From Ignavibacteriales bacterium (GTDB lineage Bacteria; Bacteroidota; Ignavibacteria; Ignavibacteriales; Ignavibacteriaceae), in assembly GCA_016707285.1 (NCBI GenBank), contig JADJIA010000001.1, positions 806,001 to 870,000 of the forward strand: 64,000 nucleotides of DNA. Direction: 5' to 3'. The notes below the pieces were generated by a model. The model saw only the letters and a program-made list of their open reading frames with translations, searched no databases and had not been told where the DNA came from. The position numbers and the translations under genes were made by a program. Below are positions 56,153 to 64,000 of this stretch, piece by piece (position 1 is the first letter of the stretch; every line of letters begins with the position of its first letter).

Positions 56153-59100
56153 ATGAAAAACAGACTGATCATTTTTGTTTTTTCACTTTTTTTGTTAACT
56201 GATTTTTCGCTGTATTCGCAGTCGTTCTTCAGTGAAAATTTTGATAACCCTGATTCATGGAAAATCAATTCCTCCGAAGGGGTTGAGGTTACATCTAAAA
56301 GTGATGTTGGAGTTTCAGGAAAGTGTATCAGCTTCGATGTCAACTTCACTCTCGGCAGTGGTTATGGCGGAGTGTATGAGCTTGTTGATGTTGAACTTCC
56401 TCAAAATTATCAGTTGACTTTTTGGGTAAAAGCAAAAGATATTCCATCAAATAATTTTGAGATTAAACTGGTTGATCCCTCAGGCGACAATGTCTGGTGG
56501 ATGAATAAAAAAGGATTTGATTTTCCGGGAGAGTGGACAAAAATTACTCTCCATAAACGAAACTTAAACTTTGCCTGGGGTCCCCAGGGAGGTGGTGAAA
56601 TAACAAAGATCGGAAGAATTGAATTTATTGTTGCCTCTGTGAATGGAGGAAAAGGCACAATTTATCTGGATGATCTTAAAATTGAAAAACTTGATCCCCC
56701 GTCTGTTCCAACTTCTGATCCTGTTGTCTCTTTTTCGGATAACAAATTAACAATAGCGGAAAATCAATTATTTGATAATAATCCACAAACTTTCTGGAGT
56801 GGTGGAGAAGGGATAAATCACTTTGAACTTAACATCGATTTTACTGTCCAAAAAGAATTTGGCGGAATTGTAACCGACTGGGCTAACAACGGGTTCCCCG
56901 CTAAATATATATTCGAAGGTTCAAACGATAAAAATAACTGGACAAAACTTTCTGAATCAAAAGGTAAATCAGGTAAGTCTTATATCGTAACCCCCGAAGC
57001 CCGTTACAGATATTTAAGATTGAAAATCCAAAACGATAAAGCGAATGAACTAAGACTTAATGACATCGTTTTAAAAAATCTTTCTTTCGGCGACAATTAC
57101 AACAACCTCTATTATGAAATAGCTGCTGAAAGTCCAAAAGGAAGATTCCCCCGCTATACCCTAAGACAACAAAATTATTTTACCGTGGTTGGCGTTTCTG
57201 GTGATGTAAAAGAGGGGCTGCTTAATGAAGACGGACTGCTTGAGACCGATAAACAATCTTTTTCTGTTGAACCTTTTCTTCATTTGAACGGGAAGTTTGT
57301 CACCTGGCATGATGTTGAAATATCCCACTCTTTGTTGGATAATTATCTTCCCCTTCCCTCTGTAATCTGGAAAGGAGATGGTTTTGATCTAAAAGTTTTG
57401 TCTTTCGCTTCGGGTGAACCGGGAAGTTCGATTCTTTATTCAGGATATGAAATCACCAATACCGGTGACAAAGATTTATCGGGTAATTTTTTCCTCGCTA
57501 TAAGACCATTTCAGGTTAATCCACCCTGGCAGGACCTTAACTTCTATGGTGGAACCGCAAAGGTTGAAACTATTGAATTTAAAAACGATTTTGTAGTTGT
57601 TAACAATAAAACCTCTGTAATCCCTCTATTAAAATCAGATGACTTTGGTGCTCTCCCTTTTGTTGATGGGGATATAACATCACTTCTTGCACAAAATAAA
57701 CTCCCTGAATCAAAATCAATAACTGATAATCAGGCACTTGGGTCGGGAGCATTTTCATTTAATCTCTATCTGAAGCCGGGCGAAAAGAAATTTATTCCCT
57801 TTGCCATTCCCCAATATCAGGATATCAAACCTGAAAGTGTTATCAAGAAAAACTCAAAATTTAATCTTTACGATATGGAATTCGCCAAAACAAAAGATTT
57901 CTGGGTGAAAAAGCTGGATCATGTAAAATGGACAGTCCCAAAAGAATTGATGCAGGTATTTAACACTGTAAAAAGCAACATGGCTTATGTTCTTATCAAT
58001 CGGGATAATGTTGGAATCCAACCGGGCTCCCGCTCCTATGAAAGATCATGGATCAGGGATGGTGCTTTAACCTCTGCTGCTCTTCTTAAAATGGGACTTA
58101 AAACGGAAGTTAAAGAGTTTGCAGAGTGGTACGCCAAATATCTCTACAGCAACGGAAAAGTGCCGTGTGTTGTCGATAAAAGAGGTCCCGATCCTGTCCC
58201 CGAGAATGACAGTAATGGTGAGTTTATCTATCTGATCTATCAATATTACAGATATACAGGTGACAAAGAATTTATCAAAAACCTCTTCCCTAAAGTGGAG
58301 CAAGCGGTTGGTTTTATCCGCCACATGATATCGGAAAGAAGTACCCCTCACTACAGAGATAATAAAAATGATTCAATCCGGTCACTTTACGGACTGGTTC
58401 CCGAATCTATAAGTCATGAAGGTTACTCCGACAAAGCAATGCACTCATACTGGGATAATTTTTTCACACTTCTTGGATTGAAAGATGCCGTAACCATGGC
58501 AAAACTGCTTGGGAAAGATGAGCTTGCAAAATCTTATATGGCGACTCGTGATTCATTTGAAACAAATCTCTATAACTCAATTCGCCTCGCAATTAAAAGA
58601 ACAGGAATTGACTATATCCCCGGATGTGCCGAAAAAGGTGACTTTGACGCCACTTCTACAACCATAGCAGTTTATCCGGGTGGAGAAATCCATAATCTGC
58701 CCCAGCCATATCTCGATAATACCTTTAAAAAATATTATCAGTTCTTTAAAGATCGCAGAGATGGAAAACTTAAATGGAATGAATATACTCCCTATGAGGT
58801 GAGAACCATTGGAACATTTAACTTCAGCGGACAAACTGATATCGCATGGGAACTGATACAGTTTTTTATGAAAGATCAAAGACCACAAGGGTGGAATCAC
58901 TGGGCAGAGGTTGTAACCCGCGATTACAGATTCGCACGGTTTGTTGGAGATATGCCCCACACATGGTGTGGATCCGATTTTATAAATGCAATTAGAGCCA
59001 TGGTAATCCACGAAAGAGAATCCGATAATTCACTTTTGATAGCGCCCGGCTTCCCCGATGCCTGGTATGAATTTGAAGAGGGATTTTCGTTCACAAACCT

Positions 59101-59332
59101 GCCAACATATTATGGTGAAGTCAGTTATGAGATTAAAAAGAAGGGAATCGAGGCTAATATCTACATTTCGGGCGATGTAAAAATTCCGGAAGGTGGAATA
59201 AGATTTGTGGTTCCAAAAAAATTCCGAAAAGAACGCATTGAACTTAACGATAAACACATCGAACCCGGATTATCAGGCGAAGTGATTATCAATTCCCTCC
59301 CGGCAAAGGTTGAACTAATTTATTGGAAATAA
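56153..59332 (+). CDS. large secreted protein with CBM-like modules and (alpha/alpha)6 glycosidase-like domain
   Basis: 1059 residues. Signal peptide MKNRLIIFVFSLFLLTDFSL. Residues ~25-185 are a CBM-like sandwich (FSENFDNPDSWKIN; WTKITLHKRNLNFAWG), ~195-310 an F5/8-type discoidin domain (NPQTFWSGGEGINHFELNID; KYIFEGSNDKNNWTKL). A beta-supersandwich (~320-590) leads to a helical toroid (~600-960) with the acid-rich core RSYERSWIRDGALTSAALLK, then ENDSNGEFIYLIYQYYRYTG and HTWCGSDFINAIRAMV. The beta-domain-plus-toroid layout resembles GH15/GH63/GH94-like clans, but I cannot assign a known family. No sorting domain, unlike its neighbours. Divergent from the glycan cluster and probably part of it. 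Confidence 0.75.
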   Translation: MKNRLIIFVFSLFLLTDFSLYSQSFFSENFDNPDSWKINSSEGVEVTSKSDVGVSGKCISFDVNFTLGSGYGGVYELVDVELPQNYQLTFWVKAKDIPSNNFEIKLVDPSGDNVWWMNKKGFDFPGEWTKITLHKRNLNFAWGPQGGGEITKIGRIEFIVASVNGGKGTIYLDDLKIEKLDPPSVPTSDPVVSFSDNKLTIAENQLFDNNPQTFWSGGEGINHFELNIDFTVQKEFGGIVTDWANNGFPAKYIFEGSNDKNNWTKLSESKGKSGKSYIVTPEARYRYLRLKIQNDKANELRLNDIVLKNLSFGDNYNNLYYEIAAESPKGRFPRYTLRQQNYFTVVGVSGDVKEGLLNEDGLLETDKQSFSVEPFLHLNGKFVTWHDVEISHSLLDNYLPLPSVIWKGDGFDLKVLSFASGEPGSSILYSGYEITNTGDKDLSGNFFLAIRPFQVNPPWQDLNFYGGTAKVETIEFKNDFVVVNNKTSVIPLLKSDDFGALPFVDGDITSLLAQNKLPESKSITDNQALGSGAFSFNLYLKPGEKKFIPFAIPQYQDIKPESVIKKNSKFNLYDMEFAKTKDFWVKKLDHVKWTVPKELMQVFNTVKSNMAYVLINRDNVGIQPGSRSYERSWIRDGALTSAALLKMGLKTEVKEFAEWYAKYLYSNGKVPCVVDKRGPDPVPENDSNGEFIYLIYQYYRYTGDKEFIKNLFPKVEQAVGFIRHMISERSTPHYRDNKNDSIRSLYGLVPESISHEGYSDKAMHSYWDNFFTLLGLKDAVTMAKLLGKDELAKSYMATRDSFETNLYNSIRLAIKRTGIDYIPGCAEKGDFDATSTTIAVYPGGEIHNLPQPYLDNTFKKYYQFFKDRRDGKLKWNEYTPYEVRTIGTFNFSGQTDIAWELIQFFMKDQRPQGWNHWAEVVTRDYRFARFVGDMPHTWCGSDFINAIRAMVIHERESDNSLLIAPGFPDAWYEFEEGFSFTNLPTYYGEVSYEIKKKGIEANIYISGDVKIPEGGIRFVVPKKFRKERIELNDKHIEPGLSGEVIINSLPAKVELIYWK

Positions 59333-59476
59333 CCCAAAATGAAGAAGTAATCGATAAATTCCGTACCCGATAGCGGCGTAGATTGCTATCTTCAAAAGCA
59401 GTTTAAAAATTCCGGCCGCACTTTTGAGTAAGAGCAGACCTATAAGAACTATTGCAATTAGTACTATTATGTCCAT
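59315..59476 (-). CDS. small membrane protein (53 aa)
   Basis: An open frame MDIIVLIAIVLIGLLLLK, then SAAGIFKLLLKIAIYAAIG and YGIYRLLLHFGLFPIN. It contains two short hydrophobic helices split by a lysine, typical of tiny inner-membrane proteins. It overlaps the last 18 bases of the convergent glycosidase-like gene. The ribosome site is weak (AAAG about 13 bases upstream). It is the only coding candidate in the gap 59333-59613. Confidence 0.45.
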   Translation of the reverse strand: MDIIVLIAIVLIGLLLLKSAAGIFKLLLKIAIYAAIGYGIYRLLLHFGLFPIN

Positions 59477-59613
59477 TGTAAAAAAATCTTTATTGTTTGT
59501 CTTTGTTTGAAATTTAATTGTCAGGAAAATTTCAGTATTAATATGTAAATCTACTCATATTAATTACCAACTTCGTAATTTGAATTTGAAATTTCTCAAA
59601 TTTGAGGTGCAAA

Positions 59614-60861
59614 ATGCTCCGCTCTATTTCATTTTTTCTATTCCTGGTTTTGCTTTTGGCACTTCCAACAAATGCACAATCCCCTCATCCAAATGCCCTG
59701 AATGTCCCAACGGGAATTGATTCAAAATTCAGATCCGATCCTGAAAAGAATTTGACCGAATTTGTTAATAGTATTCTCAAAGGAATCACTTCAGACGAAG
59801 AGAAAATCAGAATTCTTCACGACTGGACTGCCGTCAACATCCGCTATGATGTTGAAGGATATTTTGGAAACAGCAAAATCGTTTATAACACTTTTGATGT
59901 AATCAAGACCGGAAAATCTGTCTGTGAAGGGTATTGTAATGTGCTTGAGTTGTTGCTCACCACCGCAGGAATCGAAAATAAAAAAGTCCCCGGCTATGCC
60001 CGTGGGTATGGTTTTGATATCTTTGCCGGAAATGAAAAATTTGAATCAAATCATGCGTGGACTGCAGTAAAACTGAACGGGAAATGGGAGTTGATTGATG
60101 TAACCTGGAACTCAGGCTTCATCGATGGCATCAGATTTGTACCCAACTACTCCCTTGGTTATTTTCTCATTTCCCCGGAAAAATTTGTTTATACCCATTT
60201 CCCTGAAAACTCCGAATGGCAGTTGATATCCCCTCCCCACTCTTTTGAAGAGTTTAGTAACATGCCCTACCTTTCCGATCGGTTTTTTGCCCTGGGACTT
60301 GATCTGATCAATAAACCTGCAAGAATTCTTGACGCAGGAGCAGAATTTAAACTTGATATCACCATCCCCAATGATATTCTAATAATGGCTAAACTTGAGG
60401 ATTTGGATGGGAACAGTTATGACAAAGCCACCATTACACAAAGAGTTGGCGAAAAAGGAACCGTTTATATAGTTTTCCCAAAAAAAGGTAATTTTATCCT
60501 TACACTCTTTGCAAAACACAAAGATGAATCGGGTAGTTATTCAGGAGTTGCCGATTTTGGACTAAAAGCCTCAGCGGGAAGTGATGCAAAATTTCCCATG
60601 CTTTTCAAAAAATTTATGGAATTTGGATGCCGGCTTATCTCACCCCTAACAAAACCATTTAAAATGGGACCGGATCAAATGGTTGATTTTGAGTTTTACG
60701 CTCCCGTTGAAGAAGTGGGTGTTGAGTGTGATGAGCTGATAACCATGCTCACAAAAAATACCGCAGGTAACTTCGCAGGTAAAGTAAAAATTACAAGTTA
60801 CCCGGTCAGAGTTTTTATGAAAATTGGAGACAGGTTGCAGTTCTTCTGTAGCTGGGAGTAA
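59614..60861 (+). CDS. exported transglutaminase-like (KY-type) protein
   Basis: 415 residues from the ATG at 59614 (MLRSISFFLFLVLLLALPTN signal peptide), with GAGG about 8 bases upstream. The transglutaminase core (~65-190) has the full triad: Cys in SVCEGYC (104), His in SNHAWT (147) and Asp in LIDVTWN (162), followed by FLISPEKFVYTHFPEN, the pattern of kyphoscoliosis-type peptidases. A C-terminal beta region follows. The frame ends at CSWE; adding one G to GGG (60854-60856) would instead continue GVTVILIAIFFVAIFFAIKF to 60917, a membrane anchor, so the visible end may be a frameshift. Likely a periplasmic protease or crosslinking enzyme; substrate unknown. Confidence 0.78.
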   Translation: MLRSISFFLFLVLLLALPTNAQSPHPNALNVPTGIDSKFRSDPEKNLTEFVNSILKGITSDEEKIRILHDWTAVNIRYDVEGYFGNSKIVYNTFDVIKTGKSVCEGYCNVLELLLTTAGIENKKVPGYARGYGFDIFAGNEKFESNHAWTAVKLNGKWELIDVTWNSGFIDGIRFVPNYSLGYFLISPEKFVYTHFPENSEWQLISPPHSFEEFSNMPYLSDRFFALGLDLINKPARILDAGAEFKLDITIPNDILIMAKLEDLDGNSYDKATITQRVGEKGTVYIVFPKKGNFILTLFAKHKDESGSYSGVADFGLKASAGSDAKFPMLFKKFMEFGCRLISPLTKPFKMGPDQMVDFEFYAPVEEVGVECDELITMLTKNTAGNFAGKVKITSYPVRVFMKIGDRLQFFCSWE

Positions 60862-61013
60862 CGGTAATTCTTATTGCGATATTTTTCGTTGCGATTTTTT
60901 TCGCAATCAAATTTTAATCAAAAAAATCTGTTTTAGTTTGGTTTGTAACCTCACTTCATTCAGTTTCAACTCATTTTTATTAATTTCACACTTCAAAATT
61001 CTGAATTGAGATA

Positions 61014-61523
61014 ATGGAAAAATTTGTAAGATTTAATGATAAACTGCAAGAATTAGCCGGAACAACAGCATCGGTGCTTTCGTTGATTTTGGTGTTGCTC
61101 GTCTCGGCGGATGTTGCCGGAAGATACCTTTTTAATACGGGAAGTGTTGCCGCCCAGGAGCTTGAATGGCATATTTTTGCTGTGATATTCCTCCTTGCAG
61201 CCGGCTACACAATGAAACACGATGAACATGTAAAGGTGGATGTGCTCTACACAAAGTTTTCACCAAAGAGGAAACTTATGACCAACATCTTTGGCACCAT
61301 TTTTATGCTTTTCCCGTTTTGTCTTTTTATCATCTATTATTCAATCGATTTTTTTCTCGCCTCTGTAAGTATGCACGAGACCTCTCCCGATCCGGGGGGT
61401 CTGCCTGCCCGTTATCTCCTTAAGTTGATGATTCCAATTGGATTTACCCTCTTGCTTTTACAAGGAGTTTCCTTCCTTTATAACACGATTCAAGAATACA
61501 AAAAATTGAAAGAGAGTGTTTAG
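61014..61523 (+). CDS. dctQ: TRAP transporter small permease
   Basis: 169 residues with four membrane segments. The DctQ landmarks are present (SADVAGRYLFNTGSVAAQEL, HDEHVKVDVLYTKFSPKRKL). With the large permease it imports a C4-dicarboxylate, sugar acid or similar anion using the ion gradient. The binding protein (DctP) is not in the window. Its stop shares one base with the GTG start of the next gene. Confidence 0.93.
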   Translation: MEKFVRFNDKLQELAGTTASVLSLILVLLVSADVAGRYLFNTGSVAAQELEWHIFAVIFLLAAGYTMKHDEHVKVDVLYTKFSPKRKLMTNIFGTIFMLFPFCLFIIYYSIDFFLASVSMHETSPDPGGLPARYLLKLMIPIGFTLLLLQGVSFLYNTIQEYKKLKESV

Positions 61524-62821
61524 TGGAAGAATTTGTACCGCTGATATTTTTTGCAGTAATAATCATTTCTCTCCTGATGGGTTATCCGGTGGCATTCACC
61601 CTTGGTGGAGTTTCAATCATTTTTGGTACACTGATGCTTGGACCGGAATTCCTCTCTCTGCTTCCATTAAGAATTTGGGGAGTGATGTCGAATTTTGTTC
61701 TGATCGCTGTTCCACTTTTTGTTTTTATGGGAGTGATGTTTGAAAAATCGGGTATAGCCGAGGAGTTATTGGAAACTATGGCTCTGATCTTTGGAAAATT
61801 CAGGGGTGGTCTCGCTATTGGAGTACTACTTGTTGGGGCACTTCTTGGAGCATCCACAGGGATTGTTGGTGCAACTGTAGTAACAATGGGAGTAATCTCA
61901 CTCCCCGTTATGCTGAAAAGAGGTTGTTCACCTCAGGATTCTTGTGGAATCATCGGAGCATCAGGAACACTCGGTCAGATTATCCCGCCAAGCCTCATAC
62001 TCGTTCTTCTTGGAAGTGTATTAAACTTACCTGTTGGTGACCTCTTTATGGCGGCGGTTATCCCCGGATTAGGACTTGTATTCCTCATCTTCCTTTGGAT
62101 CGTGGTACTGAATTTTTTAAAACCATCAGCTTTCCCTCCCATGCCGGAAGCAGAACTTGTGGAATTCAGAAAAGGGAGAATGAAGAAGATAGCCACTGCT
62201 TTTTTTCTACCCGGTATTCTCGTATTTCTTGTGTTGGGATCAATCTTCCTCGGAATTGCATCCCCCACAGAAGCAGCAGGAATAGGTGCACTTGGCGCTA
62301 TTGGTTTAGCCGCACTTCGGAAGAACCTGAACATGGAAAATCTTAAATATGTAATGAAAAAAACAGTGACAATAACTACGATGGCTTTAATCATCCTTGT
62401 GGGTGCCACTGCTTTTTCACTGGTTTTTAGAGAACTTGAAGGAGATGTTATCCTCACTGACATCATAATGGCTTCAGAAATTTCGCCCGGAATTTTCCTT
62501 TTCCTTGTGATGTTAATAATCTTCCTCGCCGGATTCCTGATCGACTTTATCGAGATAATTTTTATTATCGTACCAATAGTTGATCCAATTTTCCGCCACT
62601 TTGGAATGGACATGATGTGGATCGCCATCTTGATAGCTATGAATCTGCAAACTTCATTCCTGACACCGCCTTTTGGTTTCACCCTCTTTTATTTAAAAGG
62701 TGTGGCACCTATGGGAGTAAAAACCATCGATATGTATAAAGGGATGATTCCCTATATCATCATTCAGATCATTGCACTCGCTCTTGTTGTGGCTTTCCCC
62801 GGGATTGTCAGACTACTTTAG
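61523..62821 (+). CDS. dctM: TRAP transporter large permease
   Basis: 432 residues, about twelve membrane segments. DctM motifs: MGYPVAFTLGGVSIIFGTLM, ALLGASTGIVGATVVTMGVI, CGIIGASGTLGQIIPPSLIL, SPTEAAGIGALGAIG, LQTSFLTPPFGFTLFYLKGV. Starts with GTG at 61523, coupled to dctQ. Ends in a 9-base convergent overlap with the next gene. Transport substrate unknown. Confidence 0.95.
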   Translation: MEEFVPLIFFAVIIISLLMGYPVAFTLGGVSIIFGTLMLGPEFLSLLPLRIWGVMSNFVLIAVPLFVFMGVMFEKSGIAEELLETMALIFGKFRGGLAIGVLLVGALLGASTGIVGATVVTMGVISLPVMLKRGCSPQDSCGIIGASGTLGQIIPPSLILVLLGSVLNLPVGDLFMAAVIPGLGLVFLIFLWIVVLNFLKPSAFPPMPEAELVEFRKGRMKKIATAFFLPGILVFLVLGSIFLGIASPTEAAGIGALGAIGLAALRKNLNMENLKYVMKKTVTITTMALIILVGATAFSLVFRELEGDVILTDIIMASEISPGIFLFLVMLIIFLAGFLIDFIEIIFIIVPIVDPIFRHFGMDMMWIAILIAMNLQTSFLTPPFGFTLFYLKGVAPMGVKTIDMYKGMIPYIIIQIIALALVVAFPGIVRLL

Positions 62822-64000
62822 AATGACAAGTTTTTTCACTTCCGAACGGGTTTTTCCACTTGAAGTGGTAACTGTCATTTTATAAAAATATACTCCAGAT
62901 GTGAGATTTTCAACATTTGCATCCATAGAAGTTGTAAAAACTCCGGCATCAGAATTTTTATTCACCAAGGTTTTTATCTCAACTCCGGTCGAATTGTAAA
63001 GTTTAATCGTGACCATCCCCCCTTCCTGAAGACGGTATCGGATTGTTGTTGTCGTAACTCCCGATTCTGTTCCCGTAGAGAAAGGATTTGGATAATTTTG
63101 TTCAAGAACAAACCCTGAAGGAAGTTCACCCTCAACCGAGGCTTCTCCAAGGAAATGCCTGCTTCCGTCAAAATCAATTTGATACAGATGATAGAGTCCG
63201 GAATTGGTGTTTAACTCATTATCAGTAAATTCATAAACCGTTGGTTCGGTGGATGTACCTTTTCCTTTAATTGTTCCGATATTTACCGAATTCTCACCTG
63301 AAATTCTAAATATTTCAAATCTGTCGTTGTTCATCTCGGTGGCAGTTGTCCATCTCAAAACAGGAAAACCCTTTATGGTGGTTGCTGAAAAAGAGATAAG
63401 TTCAACAGGAACTACATATCCATAAACTCCCTGTCTTCCGAGAATCTCAGCGTTCCCTGTGGAATAATCATACCAGATCACAAATAGTGAATCAGAACCG
63501 GGAAATCTCTTTAATGCAATCCTCGCCTGATATGAATTATCGGGATTGTTTGAAAGGTTAACAGGTGTTGACCAGTTATCACCTGAATTGGTTGACATCG
63601 AAAAATAGATATCGGAATTGTCATAGTTTGGAGCGGAATGTGTGTTGTCAAACCATGACATATAAATTCTATGCTGTCCATTTGGTTCATCAGCGATTGC
63701 CAGATCAGCAAAAGAAGAGTTCCCACTGTTGTTTGTAAGGTTTACGGGTGCCGACCATGTTATCCCTTTATCAGTCGATTTCATCAAAGCAATTTCTGAA
63801 AAATTGATCTGATACATATCTTGTGAAGCAATGTAAACCGAGTTGTCTCTTGCCGCAAGCGCCACACGGGTTTGAGGTAGTACATCGTCTGTAAGTTTTC
63901 TGTATGGACTCCATGTTACACCCCCATCATCTGAATAGATGTAGGCAATGTCATGGGCAGGATAGGACGGAGAATCGAGCCATATACAGTGTAATCTTCC
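62813..64000 (-). CDS. secreted Asp-box (BNR) repeat protein with sorting domain, 5'-partial
   Basis: The frame is open to the window edge (no stop between 63865 and 64000, which encode HDIAYIYSDDGGVTWSPYRK and so on), so the start lies outside. At least three Asp boxes are visible: SDDGGVTWS, STDKGITWS and STNSGDNWS, spaced about 50 residues, as in sialidase-type beta-propellers. No sialidase catalytic residues can be judged from this part. A fibronectin-like stretch (LISFSATTIKGFPVLRWTTA) and a sorting domain (EQNYPNPFSTGTESGV, SGVYFYKMTV, KKLVILK) follow. Surface-exposed or secreted, function unknown. Confidence 0.85.
   Translation of the reverse strand, partial: GRLHCIWLDSPSYPAHDIAYIYSDDGGVTWSPYRKLTDDVLPQTRVALAARDNSVYIASQDMYQINFSEIALMKSTDKGITWSAPVNLTNNSGNSSFADLAIADEPNGQHRIYMSWFDNTHSAPNYDNSDIYFSMSTNSGDNWSTPVNLSNNPDNSYQARIALKRFPGSDSLFVIWYDYSTGNAEILGRQGVYGYVVPVELISFSATTIKGFPVLRWTTATEMNNDRFEIFRISGENSVNIGTIKGKGTSTEPTVYEFTDNELNTNSGLYHLYQIDFDGSRHFLGEASVEGELPSGFVLEQNYPNPFSTGTESGVTTTTIRYRLQEGGMVTIKLYNSTGVEIKTLVNKNSDAGVFTTSMDANVENLTSGVYFYKMTVTTSSGKTRSEVKKLVILK

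Noticed and set aside
59333..59613. tRNA or other RNA gene in the gap
   Set aside because: No cloverleaf, GTTCRA loop or CCA end was seen; a short membrane-protein frame explains part of the gap.
61975..62682. 235-residue minus-strand frame inside dctM
   Set aside because: It lies wholly antisense to a clear DctM; its lysine/isoleucine-rich translation is a shadow.

Overview
The window looks like chromosome of a free-living, anaerobic or facultative member of the Ignavibacteria (Bacteroidota/Chlorobiota side). The evidence is AT-rich DNA, many secreted proteins ending in a Por/type IX C-terminal sorting domain of the NYPNPFNPSTT type, a PorV-like barrel, TAnnTTTG promoter elements of the Bacteroidota kind, and an NrfHA ammonia-forming nitrite reductase. 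No rRNA, tRNA or CRISPR array was found.

Layout. 1-7.1 kb: end of a frameshifted ABC-type permease, small secreted proteins (two of them paralogous YD-like proteins), and nrfHA with a pair of palindromes upstream and a tandemly duplicated terminator downstream. 7.2-11 kb: iron operon of two DtxR-family regulators (one fused to FeoA domains) and a FeoB split into separate GTPase and membrane polypeptides, with a DtxR-box-like palindrome at the promoter. 11-19 kb: outer-membrane barrel, secreted cyanophycinase-like protein, lepA-lepB, secreted subtilase, then a 0.6 kb repeat-rich non-coding stretch. 19.4-27.4 kb: exported WD40-caspase protein, an NtrC-type sigma-54 activator, and divergent from it a sigma-54 promoter with two upstream palindromes in front of a damaged repeat-domain surface protein. 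27.5-32.1 kb: orphan phage terminase remnant, a degenerate IS1182-like element and an interspersed-repeat array.

32.1-59.3 kb is the core of the window: a glycan-utilisation locus. One strand carries, in transcription order, a duplicated CBM9-like secreted protein, a GH94 phosphorylase, a secreted GH144-like glucanase, an ABC sugar importer (binding protein and two permeases, no ATPase), a LacI regulator, a secreted CBM9-like protein, a TonB-dependent receptor, a ~1080-residue secreted partner, a PorV-like barrel, a GH144-like lipoprotein and a cytoplasmic GH2. A divergent 1059-residue secreted enzyme with carbohydrate-binding N-terminal modules completes it. Inferred flow: surface enzymes cut a beta-glucan (two GH144-like proteins suggest beta-1,2-glucan), oligosaccharides cross the outer membrane through the TonB receptor and the inner membrane through the ABC importer, and GH94 and GH2 finish the job in the cytoplasm under LacI control. 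59.3-64 kb: tiny membrane protein, transglutaminase-like protein, TRAP transporter DctQM and a partial Asp-box surface protein.

Several long genes (permease, repeat-domain protein, terminase, TonB receptor, probably the transglutaminase) are interrupted by what reads as one missing base in a homopolymer. I recorded each lesion; read errors are at least as likely as real decay.
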